Below the pieces are notes generated by a model. It did not search any database and was not told the origin of the DNA. It worked only from the letters and a program-made list of their open reading frames with translations. Position numbers and translations under genes: made by a program. From Anarhynchus alexandrinus (taxonomy: Eukaryota; Chordata; Aves; Charadriiformes; Charadriidae), in contig VUYV01000399.1 in assembly GCA_008711295.1 (NCBI GenBank), forward strand, positions 1-64,000: a DNA stretch of 64,000 nucleotides, given 5' to 3'. Shown piece by piece: positions 48,327-61,100 of the stretch (within the stretch, counting starts at the first letter, position 1; the number at the start of each line of letters is the position of its first letter).

Positions 48327-48348
48327 CTCCTTTTGCCTGGTGGTTAAC

Positions 48349-48367
48349 CCACACCTCCAAGGTGTGG
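48349..48367. promoter_or_regulatory. T-box-like inverted repeat
   Basis: CCACACCT and AGGTGTGG are exact complements around a CCA spacer. AGGTGTG is the T-box half site, and inverted pairs are bound by Brachyury-type factors, although the classical palindrome has no such spacer. Confidence 0.35.
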
Positions 48368-50495
48368 TATCTTGCCCAAATTAAGGATCGGATCTCTCTC
48401 TGATTTAGGACTCACGCGGTTACCTGGAAATGCTGTAGATGATTCTGAAATATTCAGACATAGATGTGTCTCTCTTTTTTTCCTGTTAAAACTGTGCTTT
48501 GAGAAAAGTCTCCCTTGAGCTACTGGTCTTTCTCCAGGACAATGTTTTCTGGTGGCAGTCCTAGAGAGATGGTGGTGTACTTCTCTAGGTTAGCAACAGG
48601 ATCTGAATTGTTCAGGTGGTTAAGGGAGGATGGTGTCTTATAATTATCTAATTTGAATGGGCCTCTCTTCAGTCTATTGACTTTTGAGACTTGGTCCTTA
48701 GGTTTGTTTCTCTCCAAGTTTTGTAAAGTGATCTATCTAACTCAGGAGTGTAGTTTACATCAGACAGTATGAAGCCAAGGAGCTGGATATTGCAATGCCT
48801 AAGCTAAGTCACCCTTCTGGATCTTGCTTTGCTTCACACAGACACATGAATAGATTTTCCTCAGGAAACGGAGTGTGTGTTTGTGTGTCAGGGTGGGAGG
48901 ACTCTGGAGTGTTGTACAGAGAGGCACTGAGCATCACATACAATGCCATTCTTGTAGACAGAGTTTGGTGGGCTACAGGAAGATCTACTGTGGCATGGTC
49001 CAGGGTGAGCAACTGCCAATCCAGAAAAAAAAGTATCCTTAAGCTAGGGTCTTTATTTAATTGTCTAATTCCTGGGGGTTTTTTTTCCCTAAATTGTCAC
49101 GTTGCTATATACAGAGTTATCTTGTAACCACTACGCATACCCCGTTTAGACCAAGGTGGCAGCTTCACCTATTCAATATAAACACACAAACTCTCTCTAA
49201 ACTCAAGACAGGCTTATCTAAGGATGCTATATGTGATAGTAGCAGCTTGGGACTGTCCCATTGCTAGAAATGGGGTGTGAAGGAACAACCTGCCTGCAGT
49301 GTTAGATATGACTGAGCAGAACTCCCTGTTGCCAATTCACAAACAAGATTTTTTGGGTAAAATAGAAATTAGATGTTTGTAACAGATCAAAAAAAAACAA
49401 AGGAGAAAACATGTTATTTGTTTAAAATTCACAGGGAAATACTACCATATCATATGGCCACAAAAGACTGGGAAGACTATTAAAAGCATATTCAATGCAA
49501 AGAGATGATAAAAAAGGCAAAGGACATAACAATGCTGTTTGAATCTTTGTTATATTATGGTGCTACCTTGTGACTATGCAAAGTCATAAAAGAGAGAAAA
49601 TAATGTGATGGTTAATGTATATGTGGAATTAGTATAGCAAAATTGGGATTTAAATTAAAAGAATGATACTATATGAGTCACAGCAAAAAGAGCAACGATA
49701 GGAAACTGGGGAGACAGATGAGTCAGAGAAGCTGTTTGTGTCAGAAGTCTGAAGAAAATTAAAGAAATGCTGAAAATAAAGTCTCTCAAATGTTAGTTTA
49801 AATTGCACAGTAATAGTTTATATAAATAGTTTATATAACATGTTAAGAGTTCATACTTTTTTTTAATATTATTTGTGGTCCTTGAAATAATCATACAAGC
49901 ATAATGTTTTTTAAAAAAACTATTTTGAACAATGCAAAAGAAACTGTTGAAATGGCAACTCTAAGAAAACTGAAAGCGAATACTTATTAAATTCAGAGTA
50001 GGCTATGGTAGTTCAAAGACATTAGTGATTTTGTTTATACTCTGTAATTAACTTAGTAAAAGATCATCATTCACTCTTTTTTGAACCAAAGAAGTTTTCA
50101 TAAATTGTAGACTAGACTGATATTTTTTTTTAATGTGAGCTTCTAGTAATTCTTGTAGTTTTTCTTATGTTTTCTAATCCCAATATTACATTGAAGTCGT
50201 CATCTAGTTAAGGCAGAACAGAGCAGTAACTAAAGGGCAAATGAATGATTTCCCACCCTCCATTGTCTGTCAAATGTAACACAGACCACTGTCATAATCT
50301 ATGCTTCCAACCTTAAAAAAAAGTTATAGTCTGGCATAGAAAGCCTAGCAGTTGTGACTCTTGACTGAATTAACTTTCTGCCCTCTGGTCTGAGAAACAG
50401 ATTTCTCAGTTTGACTTGAGACTGAAAAGCTCGTTGTCTTTGCCGGGAGTGGAAACTTCACAATATCTCAGTGTTCTCCCTTCCATAACCTGCAG

Positions 50496-50609
50496 GAAGG
50501 AGAGGTGGTGTTTCAGCCAGTAAAAGCTTTAGATGTTTCAGAAGGGAAAGTGCCCACATTCAGCTCAGACACTGGAAGGGAGAGGTGCAGAGCCTGTGCT
50601 CCGGCTGAG
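50496..50609 (+). other. Candidate 114-bp exon (38 codons, phase 0)
   Basis: An acceptor with a clear pyrimidine tract (TTCTCCCTTCCATAACCTGCAG, AG at 50494-50495) and a donor GAG|GTAAAG at 50610 bound 114 bases, exactly 38 codons, stop-free in the phase-0 frame. The translation includes EGEVVFQPVKALDVSEGK and later C-x(2)-C. Local GC is higher than in the surroundings. I recognise no family, and the frame runs on to a stop only at about 50697, so chance is possible. Confidence 0.22.
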
Positions 50610-51550
50610 GTAAAGCATATCGGTAGCAAAAGCACTGTCTGCAGTAGTAGGCTTAGAAAAGATCTAGGAACTCGGTGTAACCTACTGAAAAAAAATTAGA
50701 TAAACACTAAGTTTGGAAGGAAAAAGGAGGGTAGAAGTTATCACTCATATAGTTTATGCATGTAGAAAACTTATGCAGTTGGAGACGGTGGAGTAGGAAA
50801 TAAAGCAAAAGAAGACATAAGGTGAAATGGCATATAAGGGAAGGGGATTATTGCTGGGAGTTAGTCAGCCAAAAGATAGAAACACAGAGAAGAGGCAATA
50901 GGAAACAAGAAGAATCCTCCAGTGCACTAGCAAGAATATGTGATAGATTTAAAGACTTAACAAGAAGTAATAACAGAGCTCTGTCTTCAGTTTGTTTGTT
51001 TTGGCTGGTTTTTTTTTTTCCTTCCCATTGTAATTGTATTTCTCTTTCTGCACGTTTTAAATTTTTGTGGCTGGCAGCAGTAAAATGCCAGAACTTGCAG
51101 TCTTGGCTTCTTTACTGCTGTTGTGGTTATTTAATGCACAATTTATTGCACAGTTATTACTAAAAAAAAATTGCAAGATGGAACAAATACTGGTTTTATG
51201 GTACCCACAATGAAAATTAACAAGAACATAGTTTTAGAAAATGAGGTAAGTTTTCAAAGCAAGATGTTTCTGTGTTTAGGCAATTAGGCAATTTGGCTTG
51301 TTTTACATGAGGACACCCCCCACCCTACCTCCAGTATTTTGAAAGCAAGATGAATAACTAGTTTTCTCACAAAGAGACATTCTGTAACTTTCCCCACATG
51401 CAAGTATACTTATAGAAATCTTTGAATTACGAAGAGGTAAATTGATGAAATTTATCTTAAATGCCCCTTTCTGCAGGTTAGAAAGTGGCTCTCCTACTTT
51501 TGGCATGTCACACAGAATGTATGAGACCTGACCTTGTGATGACTTTTTTC
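50610..51550. other. Noncoding stretch, nothing recognised
   Basis: A 113-codon frame at 50822-51163 has no recognisable domain. A and T runs are present. No repeats were assigned. Confidence 0.5.
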
Positions 51551-51581
51551 AATTCAGTTTAATTCTGAATTAAACTGAATT
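51551..51581. other. Perfect 14-bp-arm hairpin
   Basis: AATTCAGTTTAATT (51551-51564) and AATTAAACTGAATT (51568-51581) are exact complements with a three-base CTG loop. It could extrude as a cruciform, be bound as a dimeric site, or be a remnant of a palindromic mobile element end. It is AT-rich, and no terminator-like T run follows. Confidence 0.85.
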
Positions 51582-52012
51582 CTACTCAGGGTTTATTTAC
51601 TTCTGCAGTGTCTTGCTTAATTTGTTTTGTGAATCATTCTATTTTCATTTTTTTTTGTTTTAAAGTCATAGTTTTTAATTTTAGTTTTTCAAATGACTCC
51701 GTAGTAACTTCTGTTATCCTTGACATTTCTGTGTCACCATAATATGAACTGCTGCAGTGGGAAACATAATCCTCTAATCTGGCTAGCTCAGACGCATTGT
51801 TCATATAGAGACATTTTTGAATTCAGCGTATTTATTAACAGCTCTGAGCACTCTGTTCACTCTGGCATCTGCCTTGGGAACAGTTTTATTAATGGAAACT
51901 GTAGTCAGACAGTGGGTTTATGCCTATGACTTATTCAACTAACTAGAATAACAGTGCTGGTTCATATGATTGTAGGCTTCAAAGCTCTACGTTTTGGTTC
52001 AAGAAGCTATAA
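51582..52012. other. Noncoding stretch, nothing recognised
   Basis: One 69-codon frame without similarity. No repeats. Confidence 0.5.
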
Positions 52013-52078
52013 GATATACATACATATACATATATGGGGGGGTGTGTGTGTGTGTGTATGTATGTGTGTGTATATATT
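52013..52078. repeat. TA/TG compound microsatellite
   Basis: ATACATA/CATATATA units run through a G7 stretch into (TG)8 and TATG/TGTG variants, then TATATA. It is a compound simple repeat, likely length-variable. Confidence 0.9.
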
Positions 52079-52898
52079 CAGATTGTCGGTAAATAAATTC
52101 TTTTATTGAGAGGGCAAATCTGAATATTCATCCAAACTTTCCCAAGTTTTCTGAGGAATCCTAAAAATCATTTGCGATAGCCATTCAAGAAAGCAAACTA
52201 TTTTGGCAGTTTCAGGTTTTCAGATTAGTGTTCAGTTTTCTGTAGAAACAGATTTTTCCATAATATTTTTTCAGAACCTCAGTTTTAGAAAATGGAACAT
52301 TTCTGACCAGTCTTAGTATTAAATTACTTTATTTCTCACCTATTACCCCTAAAACTTATGCTGAGTTGCTGTCTCTGGGTATCCTAAGCATGAGCCTAAC
52401 ATGACCATTGATTGTATTCAGGTCTAGCACACACAGACATTTAGACTGTGAGATCTGTCACTGTTTTGGTGGGCTCTTTGTTTCAACAGCAGGATCTTTT
52501 CAAAAGCGTAATAATTTTGTGCTTTTTCTGTCACTTCTGTGATGTTATATAAAGCTGCCTGCAGGAGGTACTTTTAGGAATGCTGCCTGAGTTATTAGTC
52601 CATTAATGAATAGATACCTAATGGCCACTGTTGAAGTCAGAAAAGTGGTCTGGATGAATTTGCAGTAAAACTGATCTGCCACTTAGGCTTTCATTTGAAT
52701 GCTAAAAAGGACACATAGGAAAGAGTGATTATATAATATATAGAAATACTCTTACAGACTTAAATAATATCTGGATATGCAGATAGTTTGAGTAAAGTCA
52801 AAGCAAATTGCTGCTTAAGTATGTATAAAATCCCAGGATGGGGTGGAAGATCATTAGTGATATGATCGAGTTTAGACAGTTGTACAGTTGAAGTAGAT
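52079..52898. other. Noncoding stretch, nothing recognised
   Basis: AT-rich, without open frames of note or recognisable repeats. Confidence 0.5.
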
Positions 52899-52899
52899 N
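52899..52899. other. Assembly gap character (single N) beside a short repeat
   Basis: The N is followed at once by GAGATGTTAATG (52900-52911), which recurs at 52919-52930. A short repeat right at an N suggests that overlapping contig ends were joined without merging. Confidence 0.6.
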
Positions 52900-55800
52900 G
52901 AGATGTTAATGACTAACTGAGATGTTAATGGCAAATACCATCATGATCTTTAGACAGGAATCGTCAATATAGGGAATACAATACTGTATCTCCATGAAAC
53001 TAAGATTCATCTTACTATAGATGTTCTATGCTGGAAGCGTGATAGAAAAGTACTTTTATTCCTGTAGGAGCAAAACTTTCTTAACTCTTTCCTTCCCCTC
53101 AAGAAAGCCAAAGAAAAAAAGGTTTTATGCACAGTTTCCCAGAATGAAACAGGATGAAAACATCCCTCAAGTTGCAAAACAAGAAGGGTCCTCAGCGCTA
53201 ATGATGTTTTCTACTACCAAATGCTCTGAAATATAAAAATTAAAAACAAGAGCAAATATTATTTGTATTTATCTATCTGTACGTGCTATATCATAAACAC
53301 ATGCTCAAAGGTTTAATGTGTTTTTGGAGAAATACTCATTAATGACTATGATTCATTGTAAAAAATACTATAAGCTGATTGGGAAAAAGATAAATTCGTA
53401 ATATGCAATTTTTCTGAAGAATGGAAAATTATTTTTCTCAAAAGTTGGCACATTTATTAGGAAGCCCTTTGGTGTTGTAACACCAAGCTCTTGGAGGAAC
53501 AAATCAGTGCTAGTTGGTTTAATCCTTTATTGACAATGGCAGTTTGGATTTGGCAGCGTATGGAGAACTGTTTTCAGCTGAAGTTGTTGGCGCAGTCACT
53601 GAGCGATGCTGTTGTTGTAAAGAGAAAATAATTTCATTGGAAGTCTACTGAAATCACAGAAGAAATATCTATGCATGTTGCAACATGCTAAAAAAACAAG
53701 GAAACAACTGCAAAAAGGTATATATATTTGCAGTCACAAAAATAAAGGGAGTCTTCACTTTATTTCTTAGGACTTCAAGACACCCATCTTGCATCCTTGA
53801 ATCTGTATCAGTTTCAAATTTTTCTGTTGCTACCATGCCTCTCGAACCTTCTCTCTTCAACTTATTTCCCCTTATTTTTTTCCCAGTTTACCTGCTTTTG
53901 TTTCCTTCTGTATCTCTGTGCTATTTCTTTCATATGCTGAAGACTGGCAATGCCAACCTTGCACATATCTATTTGTTACCATCTCCATCATCTTCCCTAC
54001 TTAAATTTTCTTGGAAAGCTGTACATCAATGCTCCTAATACAAATCATTGTTTGAGAGTCCTGTGACATCTGTAAGAACTAGAAATATGTGACTATACAT
54101 GTCTACATCTTCAATTTACTAATATATTGCTAAGGGTAACTTTGTACAAAATGAAAAACCAAAACCTACTTAAGATACACAAACAGACTTAGGTAAATAT
54201 GTTAGCATTCAGATAATTCCTTTTGCAGCGAATTAACACTTAATATAGCTATGGTGTGCAATTCACTGGGCCTGAGTACTCAGCACTTATCCATTGTATT
54301 TATCGTTTCTGTTCTCACTGACCCTTTCTAGGGAGTCATTGAGCCCAGTGCAATAATGTGCTGCAAACAGCCCTTATTCAAATGAGAAATTGCTCACAAG
54401 AATTATGAATTCATATAGTGATAGCTCTTACAGGATCAGATCTAATAAAAGTTCACCTGATACAATTTCTTATGTAAATGGGTTTTCCAGACCATTTCTC
54501 TCTTTCTGGTTGCACTGTTACCTATGCTGCCACCATACTCCAAAGAAATTCATTATTCTTCCATTTCTTTACTTTAAACAAAATGTTTGCTGAACCTAAT
54601 TGATACCGCAATGTCTCTTTTTGCAGGGCAAAGAAAATTGTGCAAGAGTAATTCAGTCTATTGAGTTATTCACAGCCATTGTGTTTGACTGCGCCCTACT
54701 GACATTGTATTTTTTTCTGAAAAAAATTGGAAATCATTTTCACTGATGGAACTGATGGGAAACAATGAGTCAATCACATGAGAGACAGTGGGTTCAGTAA
54801 GCTCAATGGAAATCATTGTAGAAAGTTTTAAAAGTGTCTTTTTTGGTGCTCTTTTTTTCCTTCTCAAGGTTACTTTGAAAGCAAATATTTGGAGGCTGCT
54901 CATGATTGTTCTGAGAGACAGTGAAGAAAGAAAACAAAAATATCTACAGTAAGCGACAAGCAATGGGAATGACGAGAAAAGGTGAAGAGGGGTGCAGTCA
55001 GTTTTGTGGATTTCAGGTAAGTTGGTGTAGTGTTTTTAAGTCTGCTCCCATAAAATGGGAACTTTAGGTATTAGAGACCCTGATGGGCCTTTTTTTTTAG
55101 ATAAAAGAGGAAACAAAAGTGTTGCCAGTTTCTTGCTCTTTCACCCTTGCAATCCACAAGAGCAAATGTTTCATGCCAGTCAGCAACAATTCCTGTAATG
55201 CAATTAAAATGCAAATGCGTAAGTGAGCCCACTGGCTACTCAGACTATCCTATGGAGGTTTTAATTTTGGCTAATGCTAATGTGCACTGTTAGAATTTGG
55301 TCCCATCAGTGTCATATTGAGCTCTACTTGTTACAGTGGCCATGCCCAAAGGCCAGGCCCATCTTTCCCTCCAGAATCCCTCTTCTGTATGAACAAATGC
55401 CTCTCATTTTGGCTTAAGTTTGTCAGTGTGATCTCAGTCCATGAGCAACTCGCCTTCCTCTGCTTTTCAACAATTTGGTTCATTCAGGGCATAAAATCTG
55501 AATACATTTCAGGTCTTATTTTTTCTTGCCTTAGTATAGCATAAATTCCTTAAAAATATACTAGCTATTAATTTTGAATGTTAGTTAATTGTACCTTGGT
55601 CTTTATTTTACTACTGATTCATAAAGTTAATGGAGTACATCCCTATCTTGGTTTGACAGCATATAAAAAGTGAGCATTAAACGTAAACTGTGGTTTTAGA
55701 GTGAGATTACTTGATAGCAGAGAATGGTTTTTATTTTGGTGAAGAGACTATCCCTAAGGAAGCCGATTAGGGAGGAAATTGTTAGACATGAGAGAGATAC

Positions 55801-58137
55801 TGTTGTTCATTTTTCCCCACTGTCTACCAGAACAATCTTTGTGGTCATGACCACTGTAATACAGTCACGTGCAAGGTATTTCGTGGTGTGAAATCTTTAT
55901 TTCCTTCTGATTACCATTTCTCTTCTCTTTGTAGCCTTTAAAAAAAAAAAAAAATCAAAACTGGTGAGAATCAAACTGCAGAATATGGGAAAAGCTGAAA
56001 GTACACTGCCTTTGTAACAGTTTCCTGACAAATGAGATACTGTACTCTTGAGTCTTTATTTTTCAGACAAAGGCTGTGAGAACAGCAAGTGGCACAACAT
56101 GAATCTATTCTTGTGTCAATTACTTCAGTGAAAATGGAAAATAGTGGTACCGCAGCCCACGAGTACCCTTGAAATGGTCAAGAGCTGCAAACGTACGAGA
56201 CGCTCTGCTCAGCACAGCTGGTATAAGTACGCACACCATCTCCCGAAAACTGCTCTACTGAGCTCAGTAATTTTCTTCCCACTGTGAGAGGATGTTATAG
56301 AGGGTTGTTTTATAAACTTTAATAGAATTGAAAGCCAAAGTGTATAGATACCTTGTATCAGAGATGGTGTTATGATGAAAGCGCACAGCATGCCTTGTTC
56401 TTGGGATATCTGAATATACGCTCCTACCTTCACTGAAGAGTGTAACAAGGCTGAACCACAAGAAATACCACAGCTCTCCACCCAGGAAAAAATATACAAA
56501 ACACATAAAAAGCAGGCAATTTAACTTACCCTTCTGACTTCAGGCCTACTGCTATTCCTTTACAATACCAGGCTGCATAAGAAAAAATGAAATTAACCTG
56601 CCATTAAGCAATTTTTCACAGCTCATATTTAAAAATGACACCAGTATCAACAGTCAGACGTGAAGCACAACTACTGCTGCAAGCCTGCAAGTCTGTAACC
56701 TTACCGTTGTGTTGCATGACCATATAAATGTCTGCGGTTGGAATCCCTTTTTCTTGTCCAATTGCTTAACAAAGACTGCAAGCACAACATGAAAAGCTTA
56801 CGAAGCTTGTTAGCAATCTTGTCTTTATGCACAATCTGATCTTTCTCTTTGTAGTCTTCTGAAATTGCGTGTGTTGGGTACGAAACCCTTGCTGGCCTTT
56901 CAGAAGTAAACCCTGTCTCAGTGACAAAGCAATTGTAATTTTCCTGGTTAGATGCTGAAATGGAGTCACATAGTGAGCAATAGTCAGCTGAGTTAGCACT
57001 TGGGCTACTACTCCCTAGAACTTACCACTTTATTGAAGGAGTAGTTTCCTAAGGATTGCTAAAAAAGCAATTCTGACAATGTTTCTGGCTTAATAAAAAG
57101 TAGGAGGGCAGATAGGTTCTGTTCTCAAAATAATATCCATCGCAGATTCAAACCCCACCCTGCAGTTCAAATTACATCCGTGGATGTTTCCAATATCTTA
57201 GGTAGTTAAATTCTGAAATCGTAGATCCATTAAAGACAATTTTGGAATTACCCTCACTGGAACCAAAATCTTCTCATCTTTCAAAGCTCAACCATCTTTG
57301 GCCTCAGCATGATTCCTTTTTTCAAAGCTTTTTCTGTCTGCTGCACAAGATGAAAAGCTGTAAAAAGAAAATGCATAAGGAGAGTGTACAATAGATAAAG
57401 CATAGTTACACAGCGGTTGAGTTTGAAAGATATGCTCAGTCTTTTAATCTGTCTGCTTTCAGCATCATGAAGGACTATCCTCCAGAATAATCTCTTAAGT
57501 GCCTTATCTAATGCTAACACTCAGTGTTCGTTGGTACAAACAGTGCTAAAATCTTGGCTAAACTGATAGTTGGCAAGTTCTGTTATGCATGTCAGTTCTC
57601 CACTGTATATAGCGCAGTGTGGAGAGGTGTACCTGCCCCAGAAATGCTTATTCACACAAGAAATATTGAACCAGTCCAAAAAGCTACGATTCTCAAATTA
57701 AAAAAAAAAAAGTTTTGTACTAAACCCAAGTGGCATGTAGCAGTTTTGCTGAATATAACTCCTGCATACACCTGACAGGTTCTGAAGCAGTGCATAAATG
57801 CAATTAGAGAATTGTATACAACCTTCTGGCTATGAAGAACAGATTTTAAGCATATGATTTCTGATCAGAAAGTTCTTATGAGGACCTCATTTATGGCAAA
57901 GAGGAATTCTATAAATGAGAACTTTTTTCCTTCTCTAGTAGGGCATATTTGGTTGTGCTATTTTAAATAAAGGCCATTGTGAAAGTAATACAGTCAGCTG
58001 GAGTGATTATAAGAAATCAGACCTTTTTTCAAAACGAAACAATCCTGGAATTTCAGTATATAGGATGTGTTTATAAACTGCCAGGAAGTTTTAAAATGCT
58101 GAATAGTTCACGGTAAATTCCTCTTTGTGATAATGTT
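52900..58137. other. Noncoding stretch, no gene seen
   Basis: The longest open frame is 117 codons (53685-54038, plus), Leu/Phe/Ser-rich and overlapped by a minus frame. None resembles a known protein. A run of about 14 A lies near 55940. No repeat family was recognised. Confidence 0.5.
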
Positions 58138-58194
58138 AGGCCAAATTCTCTGCTTGTATCAGGGAATTAAGGTTTTCTGAGAGCTTTGGCCCAT
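58138..58194. mobile_element. Possible ancient amniote repeat relic
   Basis: AGGCCAAATTCTCTGCTTGTATCAGGGAATTAAGG and a later CTTTGGCCC recall the ends of a common sauropsid repeat (GGCCAAATTCTCTGCTGGTGTAAAT ... TCTGGCCC). It is short and degenerate. Confidence 0.3.
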
Positions 58195-61100
58195 CATGGA
58201 TTGTAAAAAAGCTTACTGAGGTGTGTACATTTATATATATGCTTTAAACCAGGGGTTTTATTAGACCAGTAAGGGTTTTGAAAATAGTAAAAATAAATTA
58301 TGTTCCCGAGGTCTAGGCCATTCCTTCTTCTTGACAATATTATCTCAGCGGAATTTACTGCTGTTTGAAAATAAAATATGGTTTTTGTAAGTCACAGAAA
58401 TTCTGTTCTGAAGAGAGAAATGGGGGACGCCCCATTGAATAAGAAAATATGTCTTTTCATATAGTCAGTTTTCAGTGTACCTAGTTTCACTGCATGATTC
58501 TGTAGTAGAGGAAAATGGAGGTAAATTAGTCTTTCAGAACTTAGGTCCAGATCCAGACATTCCACTGTTAGCTGAACTCAGATTTGAGGTCTATACAACC
58601 AGTAGTGGCTTGTACTTCAATTGAGACCTACACTGTATCTGTTTGGAGAACTGGGATTTTTGTTCCATCTTTAGTTGGTTATATCTTACAGCTGTGTATC
58701 TTGAAAGTACCTACGTGGCTTTAAAATTGTCCTAACTCAATTAATTGTAATAATGGTGAAATGGAACTATATGAAACAGAACAGGGAGATCAGATAGCTC
58801 AGTTAGGCAGTATTGTATTTTTGAGCACTTCATCCTTTTTATAACACTGCACGCTTTCCTTTCTTTCCTTTATAGCTGACACTTAGGTGTCTGTTCTGCT
58901 TTAGTCTGTAATACATCTTCTGAGGCATGGTGTTCCAAAGAACTCCTTCTGCTGTAGATATTTGAGATCAAAGCCAGTACCTATCAAACATGCTGATGAA
59001 AACACCTTAAAACCAGTTCAGTACATAAGTACATTTCAGCAAGAGAAAAATGTTACTGAGCTAACAACAATAGTTTTCATGTCGAATGCAATGCAAGACA
59101 GTTGATATATCTAGAGCAGAAATTAATTCACTTTATGAAGTCAACTGAGTTAGGGAACATAAAAAGAATTGCATTATGCTGTTTTGGTGAGTATCGAACA
59201 GTCCTTTCAGGTAGTTCACATTTGTAATTCTCCTTAGAATGTTAGATGTAGGAAATGTTCCTGTTGCTCAATTACATTTAACATGGCAAATTAGTTCAGG
59301 CAAAATATAGCTGCCCCATTAAATTCTAAGGTTAACTTTTAGTAGAGTATCAAGTTGCTGCTAGTAAATCCAGACTACTCAATCTAATGCGTAATTAAGA
59401 GCTGTAATGCTAGGAATAAATACATTGCTCAAATGTATACCATAACGAAGGTATAGCTCATTAGTGTTTGACTAACTTTGTTTATATTGCTAAGATTAAC
59501 AGCAATCTAAGCAACTTTGCAAACACTACAAAATCCTAGATATTTCTGAATGAGGACTGAGAAAATATTACACATAAAGTACATTCTGGATAATCGGTGT
59601 GGATAAAATGTTATCTGCAAGTGGAAAATGTAGCTTCTTTCCGTCTTTTAATCTCCTCCCTAATGTCTGTGTTCTCTGTTCCCTGTATCTCAGTGCGCTG
59701 AGCTGGGCTGCATAGTTCAGTGCAGGAGGAAAGCAAAGGACAGTTTATGGGAGGAGAGAATAGCACATAGTCTCCCTATTATGTTGCTGTATACTTACTG
59801 TATGTCTGTCAAACACGGAGAAATAAAAGAACTCCTAATACCTCTTCCTGGATGATCACACAGCATTAGTTGGAATTTAGTCTAGAGAAAGTGCTTCTCA
59901 TGATGCCTAAGGAAGTACGATCATCCCATCAAAACATGAGAGAATATTATTAATCTGTATTAAAAAGGCTAATGAAATGGAATATGGTATCCTGCCAGCT
60001 GTGGTTTAGAATTCTCCCTTCTTTCATTTGAATTATGAAGCAGGAAAACCCATAACTGGTGCAGGGCATGGAAGTGATGGAGAAGGAAGTAATTTAAAAG
60101 TGTTTTTTCATTTCTCAAATCTGAAGGACCTGAGGGACCAGTTCAATTCTTGGTTTAAACAAGAGCAGCCATCTGACATGCTGTAGCTCTCCAGAAAATA
60201 CAAGTCAAAAAAGCCTAGGCTGTGGGAATAGAAAGCACATGATTTTTTTCTTTCATTTTAATCTTTAAAATGTAGGAATTTACTAATGAATGGAGATTTC
60301 TTCTTGTAGTAGATGAGTTACATGGGCACATCAGAGGTCTGATCCTGCATCTGTGAGTCTGTATGTTCAGAAGTAAGAGTTTATACACATTTTGGTCACA
60401 GCATGTCACAGTTGTTAACCATCTTCTGTGGCGTTAAAACAGTTGACAGATTTTAGTGATTCTGGACTTAACTGTGCGCTTTGCAATCAAATAAAAATGG
60501 CTTTCAGGAATGGCAGCCAGTATGAAATGTTGATATAGGAACTGTTTCCTACACAAAAAGTCAGAACACCACTCTTGAGCATATCTATGTTATGCATTTT
60601 AAAGTGCACTGAACAAATATTCCAAAGGGAAAGGGCATATGTTATTGCAGTCCTGGGGCAATACCAGAGTTATAAGATTGGTTTTGTTTGGTATTTATTC
60701 AGCTATTCTGGATTAAGTATATCATAACTCTGCAACACTGCATTATGCAAAACCCTGATATCCCATATAGTCTCTATCAAAATACACCTCAGTGTATATA
60801 TATGCTTGAAATAAAGTCAGGATGTAATTCCACAGGTCAACTCAAACTATGAAAATGTGCACCAAAAATATGTATTAGGATTCCTGAACACAATATTGTG
60901 AGGAAGTTTGTTAGGTTTCATGTTTTGTTACTCTCAAAGTTTAAGAATGGCGTATTTTTTACCTCAGTCCTATAGCTTTTTTCCTAACAGGTTGATACCT
61001 GCTGAGATGCATATAAATGCCTGGTTAATGCAAGTCAGCGGAGCTCACTAGGTTTGGTCTAGACCATTTATGTGAAAGAGCACTTTACAAACAAGGCCAC

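Larger units (their letters stand above)
47643..50495. other. Noncoding stretch with a motif cluster at 48.3 kb
   Basis: Frames are 110 codons or fewer and unrecognised. It contains the CTCF-like and T-box-like motifs listed separately, a short TGTGTG patch near 48875, and two 13-base tandem units AATAGTTTATATA at 49812-49837. Confidence 0.5.

Noticed and set aside
57140..57170. GATTCAAACCCC as a tRNA B box
   Set aside because: No A box, acceptor stem or cloverleaf could be drawn upstream.
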